Source of the DNA: Streptacidiphilus rugosus AM-16
Lineage (GTDB): Bacteria; Actinomycetota; Actinomycetes; Streptomycetales; Streptomycetaceae
Assembly: GCF_000744655.1 (NCBI RefSeq)
Contig: NZ_JQMJ01000004.1
Span: 1,364,001 to 1,428,000 of the forward strand
Direction: 5' to 3'
Length of the DNA stretch: 64,000 bases
The position numbers and the translations under genes are program-made. Shown piece after piece: positions 1 to 9,227 of this stretch. Each line of letters opens with the position of its first letter. Position 1 is the stretch's first letter. The notes below the pieces were generated by a model. That model was not told the DNA's origin. It did not search any database and saw only the letters and a program-made list of their open reading frames with translations.

Positions 1-1
1 G

Positions 2-2140
<2,139 letters not shown>

Positions 2141-2146
2141 CCGACG

Positions 2147-3133
2147 GTGCGCATCGACCTCGAGGCCTGCGCCAAGGGCGTGCTGGAGGGCAGGCGGGCG
2201 TTCGTCGCCCGTGCCATCACGCTGGTGGAGTCCACCCGGGCCGACCACCGCGTCATGGCCCAGCAACTGCTGTCCGAGCTGCTGCCGCACTCGGGCAGCG
2301 CCCGGCGGATCGGGATCAGCGGGGTGCCTGGGGTGGGGAAGTCCACCTTCATCGACGCCTTCGGCACCATGCTGACCGGGCTGGGGCACCGGGTCGCCGT
2401 CCTCGCGGTCGACCCCTCCTCCACCCGGACCGGCGGCTCCATCCTGGGCGACAAGACCCGGATGGAGCGCCTGGCCGTCGACCCCGCGGCGTTCGTACGC
2501 CCATCCCCCAGCGCCGGAACGCTGGGCGGGGTGGCCAAGGCCACCCGCGAGTCGATGGTGGTGATGGAGGCCGCCGGCTACGACGTGGTGCTGGTGGAGA
2601 CCGTCGGCGTCGGCCAGTCCGAGACCGCGGTCGCCGACATGGTGGACTCCTTCCTTTTGCTGACCCTGGCCAGGACCGGCGACCAGCTCCAGGGCATCAA
2701 GAAGGGCGTGCTGGAGCTGGCCGACGTCATCGCGGTCAACAAGGCCGACGGCCCGCACCAGCGCGACGCACAGGCCGCCGCCCGCGAACTGGCCGGGGCG
2801 CTGCGGCTGATGCACCCCGCGGACGCCGCCTGGACACCGCCGGTGCTCAGCTGCAGCGCGCGGGAGTCGGCCGGCCTGGACACGGTCTGGGAGCGGCTGG
2901 AACAGCACCGCACCCTGCTCGACGGCACCGGCCGGCTCACCGCCAAGCGACGCGACCAGCAGGTCGGCTGGGCCTGGTCGATGGTCCGCGACGAGCTGCT
3001 GGGGCGTCTGCACACCCACCCCGCCGTGCGCGCCCTCACCCCCGGACTCGAAGAGCAGGTCCGCGACGGTCGGTTGACCGCCACCCGCGCGGCCGGGCTC
3101 ATCCTGGACGCCTTCGACGGAGGGTCCTCCTGA
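2147..3133 (+). CDS. meaB: Methylmalonyl-CoA mutase-associated GTPase MeaB
   Basis: This is a G3E-family P-loop GTPase that loads and protects the cobalamin cofactor of methylmalonyl-CoA mutase. At 328 residues it has the usual length. The Walker A motif GVPGVGKST lies at residues 59-67, a Mg-binding VDPSS segment at about 88-92, and the guanine-specificity motif NKAD at 198-201. The GTG start follows the mutB stop by 6 bases, with no better in-frame start nearby. This supports translational coupling with the mutase. The C-terminal helical dimerisation arm (from about residue 265) is present. Family assignment is strong from motifs and context together. Confidence 0.95.
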   Translation: MRIDLEACAKGVLEGRRAFVARAITLVESTRADHRVMAQQLLSELLPHSGSARRIGISGVPGVGKSTFIDAFGTMLTGLGHRVAVLAVDPSSTRTGGSILGDKTRMERLAVDPAAFVRPSPSAGTLGGVAKATRESMVVMEAAGYDVVLVETVGVGQSETAVADMVDSFLLLTLARTGDQLQGIKKGVLELADVIAVNKADGPHQRDAQAAARELAGALRLMHPADAAWTPPVLSCSARESAGLDTVWERLEQHRTLLDGTGRLTAKRRDQQVGWAWSMVRDELLGRLHTHPAVRALTPGLEEQVRDGRLTATRAAGLILDAFDGGSS

Positions 3134-3298
3134 GCCTGGCGGGACGAATCACGGCCGATCCGGGCCACCGGCCCGGTCCGGTTTCCACCGCGCACCGGTG
3201 CCAGGACCGGCGTCTGCTGGGCCGAAGGGGGCGATACCGAAACGACCGCTCGCCCGCGGCAGCGGTCGCGGGCGGCCGTCGCCGCGTCCGACCTGGCG

Positions 3299-3907
3299 TC
3301 AATGGTCGCCGGAGAAGATCTCCCTGACCTCGCGGGACGCGTAGTAGACGAGGACGTAGCCCGCGACCGGGTCGGCCCACCACCAGCCGAAAGCCAGGTT
3401 CAGGACCAGGCCGAGCAGCACGGCCGCGGCCAGCAGGCCGTCGATGAGGGTCACCCGGCCCTCGGTCCGCAGGACCGGGTTGTCGAGCGCGGCACCGGTC
3501 CGGGCCTTGCCGTACGCGAGCGTGAACATCACCGCGGCCGTGATCGCGGTCCAGACGATGCCCAGCGTGGAGTGGTGCGGCCGGAAGCCGACGGCCAGGA
3601 CCCAGGTCGACTGCACGAGAAGATAGAGCGCGAGCAGCGCGAAGCCGACGCCGATCAGTTTCAGCGCGCGGTTCCGGCGGTCCTCTCCGCTGCCGGACAG
3701 CTCCCAGATCACCACCGTGGAGGCGCCGATCTCGATGAGCGAGTCCAGGCCGAACCCGGCCAGCGCCACCGAGCGGGCAGCGATCGCGGCGACGGCCAGC
3801 ACCCAGATGCCGGCCACGTTCCACCCCAGGGTCGCGTACTCCAGGGCGAAGCCCCGCCGCCGCAGAGCGGCACGCGACGCCGGGGCGAGCTCGTCTCTTC
3901 TTGTCAC
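3299..3907 (-). CDS. Cation diffusion facilitator-like membrane transporter, short form
   Basis: A 202-residue integral membrane protein with about six hydrophobic segments. It resembles the transmembrane domain of cation diffusion facilitators, with acidic residues inside membrane helices (FGLDSLIEIGAS at about 53-64; LIDGLLAAA and WWWADPVAGYVL near the C-terminus). Family members exchange protons for Zn, Co, Fe or Mn. It ends shortly after the last helix (REVREIFSGDH), so it lacks the cytoplasmic metal-sensing C-terminal domain of full-length members. It stands alone, with the gluconate genes upstream on the same strand after about 100 bases. The metal specificity cannot be read from the sequence. 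Confidence 0.75.
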   Translation of the reverse strand: MTRRDELAPASRAALRRRGFALEYATLGWNVAGIWVLAVAAIAARSVALAGFGLDSLIEIGASTVVIWELSGSGEDRRNRALKLIGVGFALLALYLLVQSTWVLAVGFRPHHSTLGIVWTAITAAVMFTLAYGKARTGAALDNPVLRTEGRVTLIDGLLAAAVLLGLVLNLAFGWWWADPVAGYVLVYYASREVREIFSGDH

Positions 3908-4009
3908 AGCCCCGCACCCTACCGATCACGAGATGCCCGCCGACAGCCGCGGTGCGACCCCGCCACGTCGGGAAACACGTCGGGGTCACCGATCGGGGGC
4001 GGGCGCGGC

Positions 4010-5410
4010 CTAGAGCACCAGGCTCAGGGGCAGGATGATGAGGATCGCCGTCACGGAGATCACGGTCTCCATCACCGACCAGGACTTGACCGTCTGACCG
4101 ACGCTCATCCCGAAGTACTCCTTGACGAGCCAGAAGCCCGCGTCGTTCACATGGCTGAAGAAGAGCGAGCCCGAGCCGACCGCGAGCACCAGCAGCGCGG
4201 TGTGGGAACTGGACATGCCCGCCGCCAGCGGCGCGACGATGCCCGCAGCCGTGATCGTCGCGACCGTCGCCGACCCGGTGGCCAGACGGATCAGGACGGC
4301 GATGAGCCAGCCGAGGAGCAGGACGGGCAGGTGGAGCTTGTCCGCCCAGGAGCTGACCGCGTTGCCGACGCCCGCGTCGACCAGGGTCTGCTTGAAGCCG
4401 CCGCCCGCGCCGACGATGAAGACGATGCCAGCGATCGGGGCCAGTGACCTCTCCACAGTCGCGGAGATCCTCGCCTTGGTGAAGCCCGCACCCCGGCCCA
4501 GGGTCACCATGGCGACCAGCACGGCGATCAGCAGGGCTACCGTGGGCGAGCCGACGAAGTCGAAGGCCCGCTGGACGGCGTCCTTCGGGTCGTCGACCAC
4601 GACGTCGACCAGCGCCTTGAGCAGCATCAGCACGACGGGCAGCAGGATCGTGCCGAGCACCGCGCCGAAGGAGGGGGCCCGCTCGGGGCGCTCCGCCTCG
4701 ACCGGGAGGGTGCGCTCGGGTATGTCCAGGTGGCCGACCCAGCGCTCGGCGAGACGGGCGAACAGGGGGCCCGCCACGATGAGCGTGGGAACGGCGACCA
4801 GCAGGCCGAGAGCGAGGGTGACGCCGAGGTCCGCGTGGAGCGCGTCGACGGCGACCAGCGGGCCGGGGTGGGGCGGGATCAGGCCGTGCAGGACGGAGAG
4901 GCCGGCCAGGGCCGGGATTCCGACCCTGAGCACGGGGATGTTGCCCCGCCGGGCCACCAGCAGCACGATCGGGATCAGCAGCACGACGCCGACCTCGAAG
5001 AAGAGCGGCAGCCCCAGCACCGCGGCGATCAGCGCCATCGCCCAGGGCAGCTTCCGTCCGCCGGAGCGGGCCAGCACCGTGTCGGCGATGACGTTCGCGC
5101 CGCCCGAGTCGGCGAGCAGCTTGCCCAGCATCGCGCCGAGGCCGATCAGCAGGCCGACGCTGGTGACGGTCGCGCCGAATCCGGTCGCGAAGCTGGAGGT
5201 CAGCTTGTCGAACGGCGCGCCCGCCACTGCGGCGAGGACCATCGAGCCAAGGGTCAGTGCGAGAAAGGGGTGCAGCTTGAGCCGGGTGATCAGCAGGACG
5301 ATCACGCCGATGCCCAGCAGGGCGGCCAGCAGCAGCTGTCCCTGGCTGCCAGTGTGCGGAAGCGCCGGTGGAGCGTCCGCCGCGAGCTGGGCGAGCGGGA
5401 GGGTGGTCAC
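4010..5410 (-). CDS. gntP: Gluconate:H+ symporter, GntP family
   Basis: A 466-residue permease with about 12-14 hydrophobic segments that imports gluconate for phosphorylation by the adjacent kinase. GntP-family signatures are visible: GLGAMLGKLLADSGGA, GLPLFFEVGVVLL, HGLIPPHPGP, and near the end GSGSLFFSHVNDAGFW. The GTG start is chosen because it overlaps the gntK stop by 4 bases (GTGA at 5410-5407), a clear sign of translational coupling. The open frame continues upstream through gntK but that part is not protein-like. The gene is read away from the operator pair at 6002-6040 that probably controls the gluconate operon. Confidence 0.93.
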   Translation of the reverse strand: MTTLPLAQLAADAPPALPHTGSQGQLLLAALLGIGVIVLLITRLKLHPFLALTLGSMVLAAVAGAPFDKLTSSFATGFGATVTSVGLLIGLGAMLGKLLADSGGANVIADTVLARSGGRKLPWAMALIAAVLGLPLFFEVGVVLLIPIVLLVARRGNIPVLRVGIPALAGLSVLHGLIPPHPGPLVAVDALHADLGVTLALGLLVAVPTLIVAGPLFARLAERWVGHLDIPERTLPVEAERPERAPSFGAVLGTILLPVVLMLLKALVDVVVDDPKDAVQRAFDFVGSPTVALLIAVLVAMVTLGRGAGFTKARISATVERSLAPIAGIVFIVGAGGGFKQTLVDAGVGNAVSSWADKLHLPVLLLGWLIAVLIRLATGSATVATITAAGIVAPLAAGMSSSHTALLVLAVGSGSLFFSHVNDAGFWLVKEYFGMSVGQTVKSWSVMETVISVTAILIILPLSLVL

Positions 5411-5955
5411 GCGAGGTCTCCGTTGACAGGCCGGGGCAGCAGCGCCACGGCGGACTCGATGAGGGTTTCGGGGGCGGGGCCGACGTCCAGGCGGGCGCCG
5501 TTCTCGTCCGGGCCGAGCGGTTCGAGGATGGCGAGCTGGGAGTCGAGCATCCCGGCTTTCATGAAGTGACCGCTGCGATGGGCGATCCGCTCCTCGATGA
5601 GCTGCTCCGTCCCGGTCAGGTGCAGGAAGAAGGCCCCCGGACAGGCGGCGCGGAGCAGGTCGCGGTAGCTGCGCTTGAGCGCGGAGCAGGTGACGACTCC
5701 CCCGGTGCCGTCGGCGACCCGCTCGGCGAGCCAGGCGCCGAGCGCGCGCAGCCAGGGCTCGCGGTCCTGGTCGTCCAGGGGGTGGCCGGCGGCCATCTTG
5801 GCGATGTTGGCGGCGGGGTGGAAGTCGTCGGCCTCGCCGTAGGGCAGGCCGAGGCGCTCGGCCAGTGCTTCGGCGACGGTCGTCTTGCCCACTCCGGCCA
5901 CGCCCATCACCACGATCGCGATCGGCGGTCGCCGGTTCTCGACACTGAGACCCAT
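5407..5955 (-). CDS. gntK: Gluconokinase, GntK family
   Basis: Phosphorylates gluconate to 6-phosphogluconate for the pentose phosphate pathway, in the cytoplasm. It has 182 residues, normal for the small P-loop gluconokinases. Walker A is GVAGVGKT at 18-25. Family motifs follow: EADDFHPAANIAKMAAGHPLDD (about 41-62), SALKRSYRDLLR, and HFMKAGMLDSQLAILEPL in the substrate-binding part. It is first in the operon and overlaps gntP by 4 bases. Its start faces the divergent GntR-type regulator across a 143-base region holding two matched operator half-sites. This is a confident assignment. Confidence 0.95.
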   Translation of the reverse strand: MGLSVENRRPPIAIVVMGVAGVGKTTVAEALAERLGLPYGEADDFHPAANIAKMAAGHPLDDQDREPWLRALGAWLAERVADGTGGVVTCSALKRSYRDLLRAACPGAFFLHLTGTEQLIEERIAHRSGHFMKAGMLDSQLAILEPLGPDENGARLDVGPAPETLIESAVALLPRPVNGDLA

Positions 5956-6001
5956 GGCTTGGTGCTCCGTTCTGTCCGTTCGCCCCAGTGTCGAACCAAA
6001 G

Positions 6002-6040
6002 GTATGACTTAATCAAGCTGCCGTAATCTAATAGTCATAC
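6002..6040. promoter_or_regulatory. Paired operator half-sites for the adjacent GntR/FadR-type regulator
   Basis: GTATGACT (6002-6009) and AGTCATAC (6033-6040) are perfect inverted copies. Each contains a GTNNNAC core (GTATGAC and GTCATAC), the core recognised by many FadR-subfamily GntR regulators, and the two cores are 32 bases (about three helix turns) apart. They lie in an unusually AT-rich patch midway between gntK and the divergent regulator gene, so both promoters could be repressed and released by gluconate or 6-phosphogluconate. The binding role is inferred from position and symmetry. Confidence 0.6.
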
Positions 6041-6098
6041 TTACGGGAGATGCTTCGAGGACGCTCCGAGCCCGCTTCGGTGCCCCTAACCTGGACGG

Positions 6099-6794
6099 AT
6101 GGACATCCAGGGCCTGCCGGGCCGCCTCCTCGCCGACCTCGGACCCGCCATCGCCTCGGGCGAGCTGGGCGAGGGTTCGGTGCTGCGGATCGAGGAGCTG
6201 GAGGAGCGCTACGGCGTCTCCCGCACCGTGGTGCGCGACGCGGTGCGGATGCTGGAGTCCATGCGGATGGTCGCTCCCCGGCGACGGGTCGGGATCACCG
6301 TGCGGCCCAAGTCCGACTGGGACGTCTTCAACCCCACCGTCATCGCCTGGCGCCTGGCCGGCGCGGACCGCGCCGCGCAGCTGCGCTCGCTCGGCTCGCT
6401 GCGGGTCGCGGTGGAGCCCGCCGCGGCCGGACTCGCGGCCACGCACGCCACGGACGACCAGCGCCGGGCACTGAGCACGCTGGCCACGGAGATGACGATG
6501 ACCGGCCGGGCGGGCGACCTCGAGGCCTTCCTGCGCCACGACGCGGACTTCCACGCGACGATCCTCCAGGCCTCGGGCAACGAGATGTTCGCCCACCTCG
6601 GCGACACCGTCGAGGCGGTGCTGCGCGGGCGCACCGAGCACCGGCTGATGCCGCATCACCCCGCCGAGTACGCGGTGCGGTTGCACCGGGAGGTCGCCGA
6701 GGCGGTGTGCGCGGGCGACGGCGCGCGCGCCGAGCGCGCGATGCGCTCGATCGTCGCCGGGGCGCTGGACGAGCTCGACGAGGCCCTGGGCTGA
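6099..6794 (+). CDS. GntR/FadR-family transcriptional regulator of gluconate use
   Basis: A 231-residue regulator. The N-terminal winged helix-turn-helix (about residues 8-75) contains the typical RIEELEERYGVSRTVVRDAVRMLES. A C-terminal all-helical FCD ligand domain follows from about residue 90, with probable metal/ligand residues in RHDADFHATILQASGN and HREVAEAV. It is divergent from gntK-gntP and flanks the operator pair at 6002-6040, so it is very likely the gluconate repressor. A weak GGACGG precedes the ATG. The effector is inferred from context only. Confidence 0.9.
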   Translation: MDIQGLPGRLLADLGPAIASGELGEGSVLRIEELEERYGVSRTVVRDAVRMLESMRMVAPRRRVGITVRPKSDWDVFNPTVIAWRLAGADRAAQLRSLGSLRVAVEPAAAGLAATHATDDQRRALSTLATEMTMTGRAGDLEAFLRHDADFHATILQASGNEMFAHLGDTVEAVLRGRTEHRLMPHHPAEYAVRLHREVAEAVCAGDGARAERAMRSIVAGALDELDEALG

Positions 6795-6966
6795 AGCGGA
6801 CGCGATCCCTCACCGAGCCGGGGACAAACCCGGGCGCGCATGGGTGGAGCCTGAAAGGTTCCTGTGAACAGGCACCCCCACTGGAGTGGCGCGGGGTGCG
6901 ACCGGTACCTTTAGCGCCACCTGATCGCCCATCCGGAATGCGATCTTCACAACTGGGGGGTTGTCA

Positions 6967-8328
6967 ATGCCTCGTGTGCGAACCCAACGCAACAGTCTGC
7001 TCGCCCGTGCTGCAGGCACCGTGGGCGTGATGGCCGTTGCCCTGGGCGCCACGATCACGCCCGCCAACGCGGCCGGACACCCGACCGACATCGGCGAGGC
7101 GAGCGGCAACGGCTCCACCGACGTCACCCCGGACACTCCGACCGCCACCGGCACCACCGTGAGCGTCGACGGCGACCAGGTCCACATCCACCAGCAGCAG
7201 GCACGGGTCCAGGCCGCCATGCAGGCGCACGCCCGCCGCCAGGCGCTGGTCACCGCCGTGATCCCGGCGCCGACCGGCCACTACCAGGTCGGCACGACGA
7301 GCCTGCACCTGATCGACCAGAGCCGCTACGACCCGTGGGTGCCCAGCCACCCCCGGCGCGAGCTGATGGTCCAGATCTGGTACCCGGCCACCAACACCGC
7401 CGGCCTCACCCAGGCTCCGTGGCTGCCGTCCGAGGCCGCCAACAGCTTCCTGCGCAACCTCGGCGCCTGGCCCGGCACGGTTGCCCTGCCCACCACGGCC
7501 GGATTCATGGGCGCGCAGGTGGACCCGGCCGCGGGCAAGCTCCCCGTGCTGCTCTACTCGACCGGTCTGCACTCGGACCGTTCCATGGGCACCACCCTGG
7601 CCGAGGACCTCGCCAGCCGCGGCTACCTGGTGGTGGCCATCGACCACACCCACGACGCCAACGAGGTGCAGTTCCCCGACGGCCGTCTGGAAACCAACTC
7701 CATACCCGCGAACGCGACCAACATCCTGACGGTCCGCGCCGCCGACGTGCACTTCGTCATCAACGAGCTGGCCGCGATCCAGGGCGGCACCAACCCGGAC
7801 GTCGACAAGGCGCCGCTGCCCACCGGGCTGACGCACAACATCGACATGAGCCGCATCGGCATGTTCGGCTGGTCCGAGGGCGGAGCCGCGGTGGCCACCT
7901 CGATGCAGCTCGACTCCCGGATCGCCGCCGGCGCCAACCTGGACGGCCAGTTCTACGGGTCCGCATACTCCAAGGACCTCAACCGGCCCTTCCTGCTGTT
8001 CAGTTCGCAGAGCCACAACCGCGACACCGACGGCAGCTGGCGCACCTTCTGGTCGCACCTGAAGGGCCCGCGCTACGACATCAAGATGGCCGGCGCCGCG
8101 CACCTGTCCTTCAGCGACTTCGAGGTGCTGCTGCCCCAGGCGGCCAGCGTTCTCGGGATCTCGCAGTACCAGCTGCAGCAGGAGGTCGGCACCATCAACC
8201 CGAGCCGCGCCATCCTGGTCCAGCGCACCTACCTGGCCGCCTACTTCGACACCGTCCTGCGCGGCCAGCACAGCACGCTGATGGACGGCCCCTCCACGAA
8301 GTACCCGGAGATCTCCTTCGTCCGCTGA
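6967..8328 (+). CDS. Secreted alpha/beta hydrolase, PAF-acetylhydrolase/lipase-like
   Basis: A 453-residue exported esterase/lipase-type enzyme. A signal peptide is evident: basic RVRTQR start, hydrophobic VMAVALGATI, and ANA|A cleavage near residue 35. The mature protein has an alpha/beta-hydrolase core with an LLYSTGLHSDR oxyanion region, the nucleophile elbow GWSEG (Ser about 303), an Asp in NLDGQFYG and a His in AAHLSFSDFE. This layout matches the platelet-activating-factor acetylhydrolase type II group common in streptomycetes. The ATG is preferred over a TTG six bases upstream because the GGGGGG ribosome-binding run lies correctly spaced from the ATG. Natural substrate unknown. Confidence 0.85.
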   Translation: MPRVRTQRNSLLARAAGTVGVMAVALGATITPANAAGHPTDIGEASGNGSTDVTPDTPTATGTTVSVDGDQVHIHQQQARVQAAMQAHARRQALVTAVIPAPTGHYQVGTTSLHLIDQSRYDPWVPSHPRRELMVQIWYPATNTAGLTQAPWLPSEAANSFLRNLGAWPGTVALPTTAGFMGAQVDPAAGKLPVLLYSTGLHSDRSMGTTLAEDLASRGYLVVAIDHTHDANEVQFPDGRLETNSIPANATNILTVRAADVHFVINELAAIQGGTNPDVDKAPLPTGLTHNIDMSRIGMFGWSEGGAAVATSMQLDSRIAAGANLDGQFYGSAYSKDLNRPFLLFSSQSHNRDTDGSWRTFWSHLKGPRYDIKMAGAAHLSFSDFEVLLPQAASVLGISQYQLQQEVGTINPSRAILVQRTYLAAYFDTVLRGQHSTLMDGPSTKYPEISFVR

Positions 8329-8350
8329 CGCGACGCCTGGATGCTTCCCC

Positions 8351-8383
8351 GCTGCCCCCGCACCCCACCGGTGCGGGGGCAGC
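8351..8383 (+). terminator. Intrinsic terminator after the secreted hydrolase gene
   Basis: GCTGCCCCCGCACC (8351-8364) and GGTGCGGGGGCAGC (8370-8383) form a perfect 14-bp stem with a 5-base loop, 22 bases after the stop codon. Only a short GCCGTTT follows, as is usual in streptomycetes. Confidence 0.85.
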
Positions 8384-8506
8384 GCCGTTTCTGCGCGGGA
8401 CACCTCAACTCCCTCGAACGGAGCAGTATCAACCGATAGGGTCCGGGTAGCCTGCGGAGGGCAGGAATCCCGGCCCGAGGAGGGCCGCGGCCTGGGGAGG
8501 GGCCAA

Positions 8507-8710
8507 GTGAGTCAGCCGGGTGCACAGTTGGAGCCCGACGAGGCGGACGCCCTGCGCGCGTGGGCGGCGGACGAGCGGGCCAGGGCGGACAGTCTCGCGG
8601 CGGCCCTGGAGGAGATCGCGACGAACGGGCTGCCGACGGCCGAGGAGTGCGTCGCCTGGGAGGAGATCCGCGAGTCGGCGCTGGCGAGGCTTGCGGGCCG
8701 TGTCCCTTAG
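8507..8710 (+). CDS. Small acidic protein, antitoxin-like partner of the next gene
   Basis: A 67-residue acidic, helix-rich protein (DEADALRAWAADERARADSLAAALEEIA) with no recognised domain. The GTG start is preceded by an excellent ribosome-binding site, GGGGAGGGG at 8494-8502. Its last 11 bases overlap the start of the next gene, which resembles RelE/ParE toxins. Size, charge, order and overlap fit an antitoxin, but no DNA-binding fold can be read from the sequence, so the role is an inference. Confidence 0.6.
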   Translation: MSQPGAQLEPDEADALRAWAADERARADSLAAALEEIATNGLPTAEECVAWEEIRESALARLAGRVP

Positions 8711-8957
8711 GCGCCTGCGGCGGGCGCAGATCCGGTTCACCGACGGGGCGCGCAAGCAGGTCGACGCGTTGACGGACGCCGCCGAGGTCACCCGGCTCGA
8801 CCGCGTGCTGGCCGAGCTGTCCCTCGACCCGCACCTGGGGGTGCCGACGCGTTTCCCGTTGATTCGGGACTACCGGAACGAGTCGGAGGGCGTTCGCGTC
8901 ATCTACTCCGTATCGGTGCTCCGTTCGGCCATTCTGGTCGCGTACGTGGAGGCGTAG
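8700..8957 (+). CDS. RelE/ParE-superfamily-like small protein, possible toxin
   Basis: An 85-residue basic protein beginning at GTG 8700 inside the end of the preceding gene. The pattern IRFTDGARKQVDAL, LDRVLAELSLDPHLG, a central DYRNESEGVRVIYSV and the closing LVAYVEA strands match the beta-sheet order of RelE/ParE ribonuclease/gyrase toxins (L-x-x-DP and RVIY are frequent in them). No strong catalytic His/Tyr/Arg set can be assigned by eye, so it could also be a domesticated homologue. Neighbours are the acidic 67-residue protein upstream (11-base overlap) and a two-helix membrane protein 3 bases downstream. Confidence 0.6.
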   Translation: MSLRRLRRAQIRFTDGARKQVDALTDAAEVTRLDRVLAELSLDPHLGVPTRFPLIRDYRNESEGVRVIYSVSVLRSAILVAYVEA

Positions 8958-8960
8958 GAG

Positions 8961-9227
8961 ATGGCACGAGTGTCGGAGGAGTCGCGGCGGGCGCGGGTAC
9001 GCCTGCTCATGTCCCTGGCCTGCACCCTGGTGGCGTTCGTGTTCACGGTGTTCGCGTCGGTCGGCCACGCCCACTACGTGGGCGTGGCGCTGACGGTGAC
9101 CGTCGTCGGGGTGTTCCTGACGACCTGGTTCCTGCTGGACGTCTGGATCACCGCGCGGGCCGGCCGGGAGCGTCAGTACGGCTCGGGCGGCGTCACTCCG
9201 ATGACGGGCGCGAAGCGCCCGCGCTGA
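8961..9227 (+). CDS. Small two-helix membrane protein
   Basis: An 88-residue protein with a basic N-terminus (ESRRARVR), two hydrophobic helices (about 15-34 and 40-62) and a basic tail, so it is probably an inner-membrane hairpin. It starts 3 bases after the preceding stop and is likely the third gene of the same transcript. Its last 35 bases overlap the end of the oppositely directed SMC-like gene. No function is recognised. Confidence 0.6.
   Translation: MARVSEESRRARVRLLMSLACTLVAFVFTVFASVGHAHYVGVALTVTVVGVFLTTWFLLDVWITARAGRERQYGSGGVTPMTGAKRPR

Noticed and set aside
9193-9227. 35-base convergent overlap of the small membrane protein and the SMC-like gene
   Set aside because: Short convergent overlaps are common in compact genomes and need no special explanation.
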